Assembly: GCF_000158035.1 (NCBI RefSeq) | Contig: NZ_EQ973491.1 | Location: 894,875-927,149 of the forward strand | Direction: 5' to 3' | Source of the DNA: Bacteroides cellulosilyticus DSM 14838 | GTDB lineage: Bacteria > Bacteroidota > Bacteroidia > Bacteroidales > Bacteroidaceae | Length of the DNA stretch: 32,275 nt | Shown here: piece by piece, positions 24,957 to 32,275 of the stretch | Layout of the letters: each line of letters opens with the position of its first letter | How positions within the stretch are numbered: the stretch's first letter is position 1 | Program-made: the position numbers and the translations under genes | Notes under the pieces: model-generated | The model's input: only the letters and a program-made list of their open reading frames with translations | The model's database searches: none | What the model was told of the DNA's origin: nothing

Positions 24957-27266
24957 ATGAAACGATTAATTATTAGCTTGTTCCTGATGATATATGCTTT
25001 AGGTGATGTTGTGGGGCAAAATATTACCGGATGTTTGGTTGATGATAATAAAGCTCCTATTCCATACGCTAATGTCGTACTATTATCTCTGCCTGATTCA
25101 ATCTTTTTAGGAGGTGTTGTTACAGATGATTCGGGTTACTTCTGTTTTGAGAAACCCGACAGTCGGGGGAAATTGGTACGTGTATCCTCTATTGGATATG
25201 AAACTGCCGAGTTTCTTCTGACTAAAAAGGAATTGGGGACATTGATATTGAAAACTGCCACTATGATGTTGGATGAGGCTGTTGTTGTAGGCAGGCGTCC
25301 TACTTATTCATTGAAACAGGGAACTTTGACAACTAATGTTGAAAATACTCTGCTAAGCAGTTTAGGTACGGCTAATGATGTTCTGAAGCGTGTTCCTGGG
25401 CTACAAATAAACGATGGGGATGTAACTGTTTTTGGGAAAGGAACTCCTTTGATATATATTAATGGGCGCCAAGTAAGAGATTTGTCTGAATTGGAGCAAC
25501 TCAATTCGAAAGAAATAGCTAAAGTTGAACTGATCACTAATCCCGGAGCGGAATATGATGCAGAGGTGAAAGCCGTATTGAGAATAAAGACAGTGAAACC
25601 TGTTGGAGAAGGAATTGGTGGAAGTGTCCGAACTGCATTGCAGAAAGGAGAATTATGGAGTAATAATCAGCAGGTTGCATTGAACTACAGAAAACAAAAA
25701 CTGGATATATTCGGATCTTTATATTATGATAAAAAAAGAAGAATAGAGAAGCAGGAAGACTTGCAAACCGTGTATGCTGATCAGGTGTTAGAGATAAACG
25801 GAAAATCGCGTTCCCCTCTTTCTCTGGATTATATTCAGGGAGAAGGCGGATTAAATTATCAACTTGATGATAAGAGTTCGGTAGGTCTGCGTTATACAAT
25901 TAATCATAGTTCATCAAAGAGTTCTGTGCCTGATAATTATGAGGTGAAATTGGATGGTGCGCCCTATGATCATCTTGATTTTATGAATAGAATGAACGGG
26001 GATGGTGATACCCACAAAGTGAATGCTTATTACACCGGGATGTGGGGATCTAAATTGGGAGTAGACTTAAATATTGACTGGCTGTATGGGGATAGTGAAA
26101 GCAATCAAAATATTACAGAACATAGTACGACAGAAGGTGAACGAACCGTTCATGCTCGAAGTGCTTCCCGCAATAATTTATATGCTGGAAAATTAGTTTT
26201 TTCCTATCCGGTAGCTAAGGGAACATTGAAATTTGGTCCTGAAGTAAGTTTTACTAATCGCCATAGCAGCTATGTGAATAAGGAGCAGATTTTAGAGGAT
26301 TCGCACAGTAAGGCCACCTCTGACAATCAGTCTGTTTTTATCAGTTATGATGTACCGATAAACAAGGCGTACTTGTCGGCAGGACTTCGCTACGAACATG
26401 TTTCTTTTGCTTATTACGAGGAGGATATAAAGCAGGAAGAACAAAGTAAGGATTATAATAATATATTTCCCAGCTTATCCATCTTTTTTCCGGTTAAGGA
26501 ATGGCAGTTTTCTTTAGGTTATGCTGCTCGTACAAAGCGTCCTACTTATTCGGCTTTGCGTAGTGATATACAATATGCCAACCGCTATACCTATGAGCGG
26601 GGTAATCCATCGCTGCAGCCGGAGACGGAACATAACATTTCATTTCAGACGATGTATAAGTATGTTCAATTTTCTATTTACTACTCTTATACAAAAGATG
26701 CCATCCTTTCTGTAACTTATCCTTATAAAGAAGATAATCTGGTCACTGTATTCGGAATTGAAAATATTTCCAAGTGGCAAGCTTATGGTGCTTCTTTGTC
26801 CGTTGCTCCTAAAATTGGAATCTGGGAACCTATCTGGAATTTTGAATTCATGCGGCAAGTATTGGAAGGGAAATATCTGGGTAAGCAAAAGCATTTTAAC
26901 CGTCCGGCAATAGCGGCCAGTTTAACTAATCAGTTGCGTTTGCCGTGGGGACTCATATTTTCAGCCGATATATCTTGTTCTAATAAATATCACTCGGGAT
27001 ATGTTTTGAATAAGGCCAATATGTGGGTAGATTGCGGATTAAGAAAAGCTTTTCTTGGTGGAGCTTTGAATGTTAGTTTACAGGCAAATGATATTTTTGC
27101 TTCTATGAGGAATTCTTTTATAAATTATGGAGAGATTATGACTTTTGATAAATGGAACTATAATGATAGTCGCCAAGTAAGATTAAGGGTTTCTTATCGT
27201 TTCAATGCTTCACGTAGCAAATATAAAGGTACAGGTGCCGGTGAGGATGAGAAGGCAAGATTATGA
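24957..27266 (+). CDS. outer membrane barrel 2 (TonB-receptor-like, CarboxypepD_reg + plug + beta-barrel)
   Basis: Intact 769 residues. After a signal peptide (MKRLIISLFLMIYALGDVVG) there is a regulatory-like domain (ITGCLVDDNKAPIPYANVVL, ~22-105). A plug-like region follows (DEAVVVGRRP, ANDVLKRVPGLQ, GKGTPLIYINGRQV, ELITNPGAEYDAEV), then a long barrel with NRYTYERGNPSLQPET and the end RYRFNASRSKYKGTGAGEDE. This is the outer-membrane beta-barrel (OMP_b-brl_3-like) type common in Bacteroides. The ligand is unknown. Its place behind a radical SAM peptide locus suggests peptide uptake, sensing or release, but this is inference. It is most similar to barrel 1. Confidence 0.88.
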   Translation: MKRLIISLFLMIYALGDVVGQNITGCLVDDNKAPIPYANVVLLSLPDSIFLGGVVTDDSGYFCFEKPDSRGKLVRVSSIGYETAEFLLTKKELGTLILKTATMMLDEAVVVGRRPTYSLKQGTLTTNVENTLLSSLGTANDVLKRVPGLQINDGDVTVFGKGTPLIYINGRQVRDLSELEQLNSKEIAKVELITNPGAEYDAEVKAVLRIKTVKPVGEGIGGSVRTALQKGELWSNNQQVALNYRKQKLDIFGSLYYDKKRRIEKQEDLQTVYADQVLEINGKSRSPLSLDYIQGEGGLNYQLDDKSSVGLRYTINHSSSKSSVPDNYEVKLDGAPYDHLDFMNRMNGDGDTHKVNAYYTGMWGSKLGVDLNIDWLYGDSESNQNITEHSTTEGERTVHARSASRNNLYAGKLVFSYPVAKGTLKFGPEVSFTNRHSSYVNKEQILEDSHSKATSDNQSVFISYDVPINKAYLSAGLRYEHVSFAYYEEDIKQEEQSKDYNNIFPSLSIFFPVKEWQFSLGYAARTKRPTYSALRSDIQYANRYTYERGNPSLQPETEHNISFQTMYKYVQFSIYYSYTKDAILSVTYPYKEDNLVTVFGIENISKWQAYGASLSVAPKIGIWEPIWNFEFMRQVLEGKYLGKQKHFNRPAIAASLTNQLRLPWGLIFSADISCSNKYHSGYVLNKANMWVDCGLRKAFLGGALNVSLQANDIFASMRNSFINYGEIMTFDKWNYNDSRQVRLRVSYRFNASRSKYKGTGAGEDEKARL

Positions 27267-27363
27267 AAACAGTGTATATAGTATTGATTAAATAACTTGA
27301 TTTAGTTAATTGCAATCACCCCAAATAGCAATAGCCTCCGGATTTTTCACGTGAGGCTATTCT
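27219..27363 (+). repeat. 145-bp direct repeat, copy 2 (end of barrel 2 and spacer)
   Basis: Counterpart of 24748-24892 with three mismatches. The terminal hairpin AATAGCCTC (27329-27337) / GAGGCTATT (27353-27361) is perfect here, so this copy may act as a transcript end or stabiliser. Confidence 0.85.
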
Positions 27364-27482
27364 TATAGTAAAAAGGTATGAAATGATCGAAGCAGATACC
27401 GATTTCTCTACATTTATTCGAGAATATTATGATTCACGTGAAAAGAATTTAGTAAAATATCGTTAAAATAGAATGAATTGAA

Positions 27483-27490
27483 TAGCTTTG
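27483..27490 (+). promoter_or_regulatory. -7 box before outer membrane barrel 3
   Basis: TAGCTTTG (TAnnTTTG) lies 43 nt before the ATG, with GTTAAA at 27462-27467. It suggests that barrel 3 can be transcribed separately from barrels 1 and 2. Confidence 0.5.
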
Positions 27491-27533
27491 TAGAATTATC
27501 CTTCCGAATTATAAAACCAAACATATTGTAAGT

Positions 27534-29852
27534 ATGAAAACACACATCATTTATCTACTTTTTACCTTCTGTATATTGTCAGGCATTTATGCACAAAATA
27601 TGAGTATATCCGGTAGAGTTACTGACGGGAAAGGTGAACCTTTAGCATTTGCAAATATCGTTATCGTACAGGATAAGGACTCTACGACATTTGTCGGAAC
27701 GGTTACAGATATGGAAGGAAACTTTATGCTCGAAACTACAAAAGAAAATCCGGTTATTAAGATCAGCTATCTGGGATATGTGACTACATCTGTGGCGGTA
27801 AAGCAGAATGTTCTGAATACAATAAAACTTGAAGAAGATGCCAACTTGTTGGGTGAAGTAGTTATCAAAGGGACTCGTCAGCATTTTAAGATGGAGAATG
27901 GTGGCATTGCCATGGATGTGGCAAACAGTCCGCTGAAGAATGTGGGTACGGCCAACGATGTTCTGGAAAAGCAACCTTTTATCGTGAAAAATGGAGATGC
28001 CATCAGTGTATTGGGTAAAGGTACTCCACTGATTTATATCAATAATCGTCTTGTAAGGAATGATAATGAATTGGAGAGGCTAAGCTCTACACATATTAAG
28101 AAAGTTACTGTGATTACTAACCCCGGACCGGAGTATGATGCTTCTGTTAGTGCAGTGGTTCTGATTGAAGCTATACGTCCACCCGGAGAGGGGATAGGCG
28201 GTGAGGTTTTCGGAAGAATGGATGTCAGGAGCGAAGTTTCTGCCGATGGAGCGGTGGATCTGAATTACCGTAAGAATAAATTGGACCTGTTTGCTTATTA
28301 CGGGTATAGTGAGAAACAACGTGAAATTGATATTAATTCGATGCAGACTTTGGAAGCGGGACAAAATATAACGGCTGTACAACAGATTGCCACGCAAAAA
28401 GTCCATAATAAGTTTCATTATCTAGAGGGAGGACTCAACTATGAATTAGACGAACGACATTCTATAGGTGCCAAGTATGTTTATACGCGTACTCCTTATT
28501 ATAAAGGTGGAGTGGATATAGTATCGGCTGTAACAAAGGATCGTGTGTCAATAGAGGAGTTTCCAACGAATACCAAGGTAGATATGAATGCTAATTCTCA
28601 CCTTCTGAATGCTTATTATACCGGTAATGTGTCCCCTTGGCTTAAAGTGCAGTTGGATATGGACTATGCTAAAGGCAGCAGTGAAAACCATGATTTTTCT
28701 GTTTCCGAAAGAGAAGATGAAGTGGAAGTGGGTACGCGCTCTTTACAGGACTATGATTTATATGCAGGTAAACTTACTTTATCTACACCTCTATTGGGAA
28801 GTAATTTTAATTATGGTATGGAATATAGCCATACGACCAATGAACAGACTTATTGGGTAGATGAAAATGAGGGAGCTCCTTCGCTTGCGTCTAATGAGAA
28901 TATGTCGAAACAGAAGTTGTTTTCGGCTTTTCTCAGTTATTTAAAAAGTATAGACAAGTGGATGTTTAATTTAGGACTGCGTTTTGAAAATGTCGGTTTC
29001 GATTATTTTGAGAATGGCAATAAAGTGGATGAACAAAGCCGTACATATAAAGATTTTTTTCCACAGGCTTCGGTGAGTTACCGGTCTGATAAGGTACAGA
29101 TGATGTTGGGATATCGTGCTACGATTCAGCGGCCAAGTTATTATCAACTTCGGAACAGCATTCAATATGATGACCCTTACACTTATGAAACCGGTAATCC
29201 GTATCTGAAACCTACCCGAATAGATGATATCTCATATTCGTTGCTGTGGAAGAAAATTAAGTTGATGGTTTCGTATAAGATGTATGATAATATGTCACTA
29301 TTGATACCGCATCCTTATGGTGAAAAACAAGATATCGTTATGTATATTCCGGAGAATATGGATCATACACAAAATCTGATGGCTATGGTTTACTATTCTC
29401 CCCGTTTAGGCTTTTGGGAACCGGTTGCAGGCTTAGGCGTATCGAAAGACTACTTCAAATATGGAGATACAGGACAGAAGTATGAAAAGCCCTTTTTACG
29501 TTATAGTTTGCAGAACACGTTCCGCCTGCCTGCCGGGTTTGTGGTGATGCTGGATTTTCAGGGCACATCAAAGGGGCACTCGAACCTGACTTACTTGTAT
29601 GACCAGTTCCGGATGGATGTACGGGTGACGAAAACTTTCATGAAAGGTAATCTTATTCTGAACTTAAGGGGATATGATATACTGGGTACGTACAAACAGA
29701 AGAGGTTGATGGAGGTTAATCCAATAGTTTCCTTGATAGATAAGAACTTGGATACTCGTTCATGGCAGTTCTCCGTGCGATATAAATTTAATGCATCAAA
29801 GAGCAAGTATAAAGGGAAGTCGGCTTCTGAGGAAGAAAGACAGCGTATGTAA
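27534..29852 (+). CDS. outer membrane barrel 3 (TonB-receptor-like)
   Basis: Intact 772 residues with the same layout as its two neighbours: signal peptide (MKTHIIYLLFTFCILSGIYA), regulatory-like domain (SISGRVTDGKGEPLAFANIV), plug-like segment (GEVVIKGTRQ, ANDVLEKQPFIV, GKGTPLIYINNRLV, VITNPGPEYDASV) and a barrel with DPYTYETGNPYLKPTR. The C-terminus SKSKYKGKSASEEERQRM differs from the shared tail of barrels 1 and 2. It is the most divergent of the three and has its own -7 box, so it may have a separate ligand or expression. A strong terminator follows. Confidence 0.88.
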   Translation: MKTHIIYLLFTFCILSGIYAQNMSISGRVTDGKGEPLAFANIVIVQDKDSTTFVGTVTDMEGNFMLETTKENPVIKISYLGYVTTSVAVKQNVLNTIKLEEDANLLGEVVIKGTRQHFKMENGGIAMDVANSPLKNVGTANDVLEKQPFIVKNGDAISVLGKGTPLIYINNRLVRNDNELERLSSTHIKKVTVITNPGPEYDASVSAVVLIEAIRPPGEGIGGEVFGRMDVRSEVSADGAVDLNYRKNKLDLFAYYGYSEKQREIDINSMQTLEAGQNITAVQQIATQKVHNKFHYLEGGLNYELDERHSIGAKYVYTRTPYYKGGVDIVSAVTKDRVSIEEFPTNTKVDMNANSHLLNAYYTGNVSPWLKVQLDMDYAKGSSENHDFSVSEREDEVEVGTRSLQDYDLYAGKLTLSTPLLGSNFNYGMEYSHTTNEQTYWVDENEGAPSLASNENMSKQKLFSAFLSYLKSIDKWMFNLGLRFENVGFDYFENGNKVDEQSRTYKDFFPQASVSYRSDKVQMMLGYRATIQRPSYYQLRNSIQYDDPYTYETGNPYLKPTRIDDISYSLLWKKIKLMVSYKMYDNMSLLIPHPYGEKQDIVMYIPENMDHTQNLMAMVYYSPRLGFWEPVAGLGVSKDYFKYGDTGQKYEKPFLRYSLQNTFRLPAGFVVMLDFQGTSKGHSNLTYLYDQFRMDVRVTKTFMKGNLILNLRGYDILGTYKQKRLMEVNPIVSLIDKNLDTRSWQFSVRYKFNASKSKYKGKSASEEERQRM

Positions 29853-29923
29853 TGGTTATACCGACCTGTTTTAGTTTTATTCTGACTGGAACTCTATATT
29901 GATAATAAGATTTGTGGTCATTG

Positions 29924-29957
29924 AAATACTGATTCAATTGTTGAATCAGTATTTTTT
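29924..29957 (+). terminator. terminator after outer membrane barrel 3
   Basis: A perfect 14-bp stem (29924-29937 with 29941-29954) has a 3-nt loop and is followed by T residues. Confidence 0.9.
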
Positions 29958-30052
29958 ATATATCACAAAACTATTAGTGTCTTTATGCAGTATTTTACAA
30001 TTTCTTGCATTTCTTAAAAGGTGAGACTGCTTACACACTAAAAAACTAAAAT

Positions 30053-30586
30053 ATGAAAAACAAGTTATCCGTTTTACTGGCACTACTTTTTTTGCTTTGT
30101 ACGGCAATGTGCTGCGAGGAATTTGAAGAATACATTCCCTGTCAGGTGACCTTAACCGGAATAGGTAAGGTGGAACACTTGGATAATGCCGGAAGCGTGC
30201 CTGTTGCTCCGGTGGGTGGAGTGGTATCTCGCCAGGCATATATGTTGCGGATACCTTTGGACTTTGAATATGAGAAAGAGACTGTAGAGGGAACATATTA
30301 TGAATACATCCTGACTGATACCATCGCCAATATACAGATTATCTCACTTACCGCTTATGATGAATCCCATCCTGCCGGTACGGATGTGAACGAACTTTTC
30401 ATGGACTATCCTTTGCGTCAGGAGGACCAGTTGACAGATTATAAATACGGTTATATGTATGGGACTGTTTTTTATAAGATACCCCGTACACTTCCTCAAG
30501 CCGGAGTGCATCGGTTTAAAGTCGTAGTGACGACCCGCAAAGGGGAAGAGTTTACCAAAGAAACGGATGAGATCACCATGCAATAA
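30053..30586 (+). CDS. small probable lipoprotein (DUF5034-like)
   Basis: 177 residues with a lipoprotein-like signal (LLALLFLLCTAMCCEEFEEY, candidate Cys20 or Cys21). A beta-rich domain follows, including YEYILTDTIANIQIISLTAY, an Asn/Glu loop (GTDVNELFMDYPLRQ) and AGVHRFKVVVTTRKGEEFTKET at the end. It resembles the uncharacterised Bacteroidales DUF5034 lipoproteins, from memory and without a search. It pairs with the barrel-like gene 11 nt downstream and follows the barrel array, so it could be a surface partner of that system or an independent two-gene unit. Confidence 0.65.
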   Translation: MKNKLSVLLALLFLLCTAMCCEEFEEYIPCQVTLTGIGKVEHLDNAGSVPVAPVGGVVSRQAYMLRIPLDFEYEKETVEGTYYEYILTDTIANIQIISLTAYDESHPAGTDVNELFMDYPLRQEDQLTDYKYGYMYGTVFYKIPRTLPQAGVHRFKVVVTTRKGEEFTKETDEITMQ

Positions 30587-30597
30587 ATGAAGAGTCA

Positions 30598-31320
30598 ATG
30601 AGAAAGCTATTTATCACTTTGCTGGCAGTGGGACTGCTGAGCATTATGGGCGGACAGGCACAAAATAGAAATTCACGTCATCAGCTTGACTTAACCACCG
30701 GAGTATCTTGTCATTTTCAGAGTGGAGAATCCTGGATTTCTTCTTCTCCTGTTCCCGTCATGAGCTTTGCTTATACTTTCTATGTATTTCCACACTGGGG
30801 AATCTTTTCTTCTATGAGTGTGGCCCCCCTCATCAGAGAAGGAAATGGGGATAAGTTGAGAAGACCTTATAAAAATGACCATTTTGTAAAGGATGCGTAT
30901 GATTTTGATGATGAAATGGGTTTGTCTATGGCCTTTGGCATTGCCTATCGGCTGAATAAACCGGTATGGGATGTACAGTTGCGCTTGGGATATTACCTGG
31001 TTGATGCAGAGGAACATTCTTCTCATTTTTATGTGAAAGAAAAGAATTCCAATGTAGTACGTTGGATTAATTATGATCAGTCATTCTCCATAGAACCCGG
31101 TGGTTTAATGAGTGCTATTCAGACTTCGGCTATGTTGTCGAGGCGTATCTGGCGCAAACTCCATTTTTCGGTGGAGGCCAAATATCTCTTCCTCCCTGAA
31201 CGGGCTACACAGACTTTTGAAAAGAGGAACCTGCTGACAGGAGAGATTGAGGATAGCTACTCGAAACGTGTACGTGTGCACTATCTGGAGATGGCATGCG
31301 GAATTAGCTGGCATTTATAA
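30598..31320 (+). CDS. putative small outer membrane beta-barrel protein
   Basis: 240 residues with a signal peptide (MRKLFITLLAVGLLSIMGGQ). Alternating amphipathic strands follow (HQLDLTTGVSCHFQ, VMSFAYTFYVFPHWGIFSS, LSMAFGIAYRLN, VQLRLGYYLVD, LHFSVEAKYLFL), ending in an aromatic-rich strand (YLEMACGISWHL) like porin-type barrels. No domain family is recognised. It starts 11 nt after the lipoprotein gene and ends 3 nt before the convergent MFS gene, so no terminator hairpin separates them. Confidence 0.6.
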   Translation: MRKLFITLLAVGLLSIMGGQAQNRNSRHQLDLTTGVSCHFQSGESWISSSPVPVMSFAYTFYVFPHWGIFSSMSVAPLIREGNGDKLRRPYKNDHFVKDAYDFDDEMGLSMAFGIAYRLNKPVWDVQLRLGYYLVDAEEHSSHFYVKEKNSNVVRWINYDQSFSIEPGGLMSAIQTSAMLSRRIWRKLHFSVEAKYLFLPERATQTFEKRNLLTGEIEDSYSKRVRVHYLEMACGISWHL

Positions 31321-31323
31321 TCT

Positions 31324-32275
31324 TTATACCATATCGTCTCCCGTCTTCACCACAGCCACTTTCAGAGTCTTATGGAAAGGGATGAAAGCGGAAACCACTG
31401 CGATAACCAATGCGGCAATCAGCAGATAGCCGATTACAGTCTTGATGCCCAGTAGCAGGCTCTGTTGCTGAAGCGTGGAATAAAAGTTATTGGCGGCTAA
31501 CTGGCTGGCTTCATCGTATCCGTGTCCCTGCGCCAAGGCACTGTTCATGGCTTGCGCATAGCGGGAGGAAGCCAGTGGATTGGTGAGCGTCATGTGCTCC
31601 GAAAGGGTGTTCATCCCCTTAATTTGTAAGTAATAGAGCAGGTTACTGAAAAAAGAAGCGGATATTGCCGGAGCCAGTACAGAGCGGAGGGATATCAGAA
31701 AGAAAGCGTTAGACAGCATGAGCTTAGGATCCAAATCTTCTACTACATATACACCGAAGGCTATGAAAAGAGTCATCATTCCCAGTCCGCGGAGGAAAAC
31801 CGGAAAGTAAAGCATCTCGTAAGTGGAGTAGGGCGTGATGCCGAAGTAGAGGATGACCAGATAGATGACGTAGCAGAACATTCCTCCGGAAATGAGATAG
31901 CGGAACCGCCATCGCTGCCATCTGAACCACCAGAAACAGATGATGGCTCCCACAATGAATCCCGGTATAAGCATCAGACTGAGCGAATTGGCATGCACGC
32001 TGTCTACGCGGATAATGCTGTTCAGGTAATTGGTAATCAGGGAACTGCTGGCACTGAAAAACATGACCAGTACCATGAAAGTGTATCCGATGATGGATTT
32101 ATGGTGATGGAGTGGTTTCAGGCTGACGTATGGCTTCTCCTGTGTCCGTTGCCGGTGGACGAAAAGGTAAATCAGTATGGGGATGGCAATCGTATAAATC
32201 CGTATTTTGGGAGAGGAGAACCAATCTAATGTCTTTCCGTAGGTAAATATGTAAATGCTGAAAAGCAATGCAGCA
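31324..32275 (-). CDS. MFS transporter (multidrug-type), C-terminal part; 5' end outside window
   Basis: The frame is open to the right edge; ~317 C-terminal residues are visible. Several membrane helices are evident (IIGYTFMVLVMFFSASSSLI, LSLMLIPGFIVGAIICFWWF, GMFCYVIYLVILYFG, RGLGMMTLFIAFGVYVV, LLGIKTVIGYLLIAALVIAV). The final loop before the last helix (NSALAQGHGYDEASQLAANN) and the overall layout recall the 14-helix EmrB/QacA drug exporters that pair with EmrA-type adaptors. The apparent TTG start at 32268 is only the window edge. It belongs to the next operon and is probably unrelated to the RiPP genes. Confidence 0.75.
   Translation of the reverse strand, partial: AALLFSIYIFTYGKTLDWFSSPKIRIYTIAIPILIYLFVHRQRTQEKPYVSLKPLHHHKSIIGYTFMVLVMFFSASSSLITNYLNSIIRVDSVHANSLSLMLIPGFIVGAIICFWWFRWQRWRFRYLISGGMFCYVIYLVILYFGITPYSTYEMLYFPVFLRGLGMMTLFIAFGVYVVEDLDPKLMLSNAFFLISLRSVLAPAISASFFSNLLYYLQIKGMNTLSEHMTLTNPLASSRYAQAMNSALAQGHGYDEASQLAANNFYSTLQQQSLLLGIKTVIGYLLIAALVIAVVSAFIPFHKTLKVAVVKTGDDMV

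Noticed and set aside
28609..28860. 83-codon plus-strand ORF within outer membrane barrel 3
   Set aside because: Different-frame shadow inside an intact barrel gene.

Overview
The window looks like a chromosomal segment of a Bacteroides-type gut Bacteroidales. The grounds are promoter -7 boxes of the TAnnTTTG form, weak ribosome binding sites, type B ribosomal protein L31, class II aldolase, DUF3244-type proteins, TPR/HTH lipoprotein regulators and carboxypeptidase-regulatory-domain outer membrane barrels. No tRNA, rRNA, CRISPR array, insertion sequence or integrase was seen.

Layout. (1) 1-7.8 kb is housekeeping: the 3' end of a PurF-type amidophosphoribosyltransferase, pepT, gcvT, an M48-type zinc protease-like gene with an altered HExxH motif, rpmE2 (L31), a secreted EEP-family phosphodiesterase and fba. 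Strong hairpins separate several of these, including a perfect 34-bp inverted repeat between gcvT and the convergent protease. (2) 7.8-13.6 kb, minus strand, is a peptide natural product (RiPP) operon: a small HTH/Cys protein, a C39 peptidase-ABC exporter, an HlyD-type adaptor, a 70-aa double-glycine precursor and a radical SAM/SPASM enzyme, with a DUF3244 protein upstream. (3) 13.8-15.7 kb is a TPR/membrane/coiled-coil/HTH regulator whose lipoprotein N-terminus is split off by a one-base frame break. (4) 15.9-20.3 kb is AT-rich accessory DNA: an RloA/RloB (AbiL-like) defence pair, a CoiA-like nuclease-type protein, a cryptic small transcription unit and a YdeI/OmpD-associated protein. (5) 20.6-31.3 kb, plus strand, begins with an easily overlooked 50-aa double-glycine precursor. 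A second radical SAM/SPASM enzyme paralogous to the first follows, then three tandem paralogous outer membrane barrels (the first frameshifted at a T8 tract), a small probable lipoprotein and a small barrel-like protein. (6) A convergent MFS transporter runs off the right edge.

The most interesting reading is that two paralogous radical SAM/double-glycine-peptide loci lie about 11 kb apart. Only the first carries an inner-membrane exporter/protease and only the second carries outer membrane barrels. They may form one split system in which the C39-ABC/HlyD pair matures and exports both peptides and the barrels act as exit route or receptor. This is inference from gene order and sequence resemblance.
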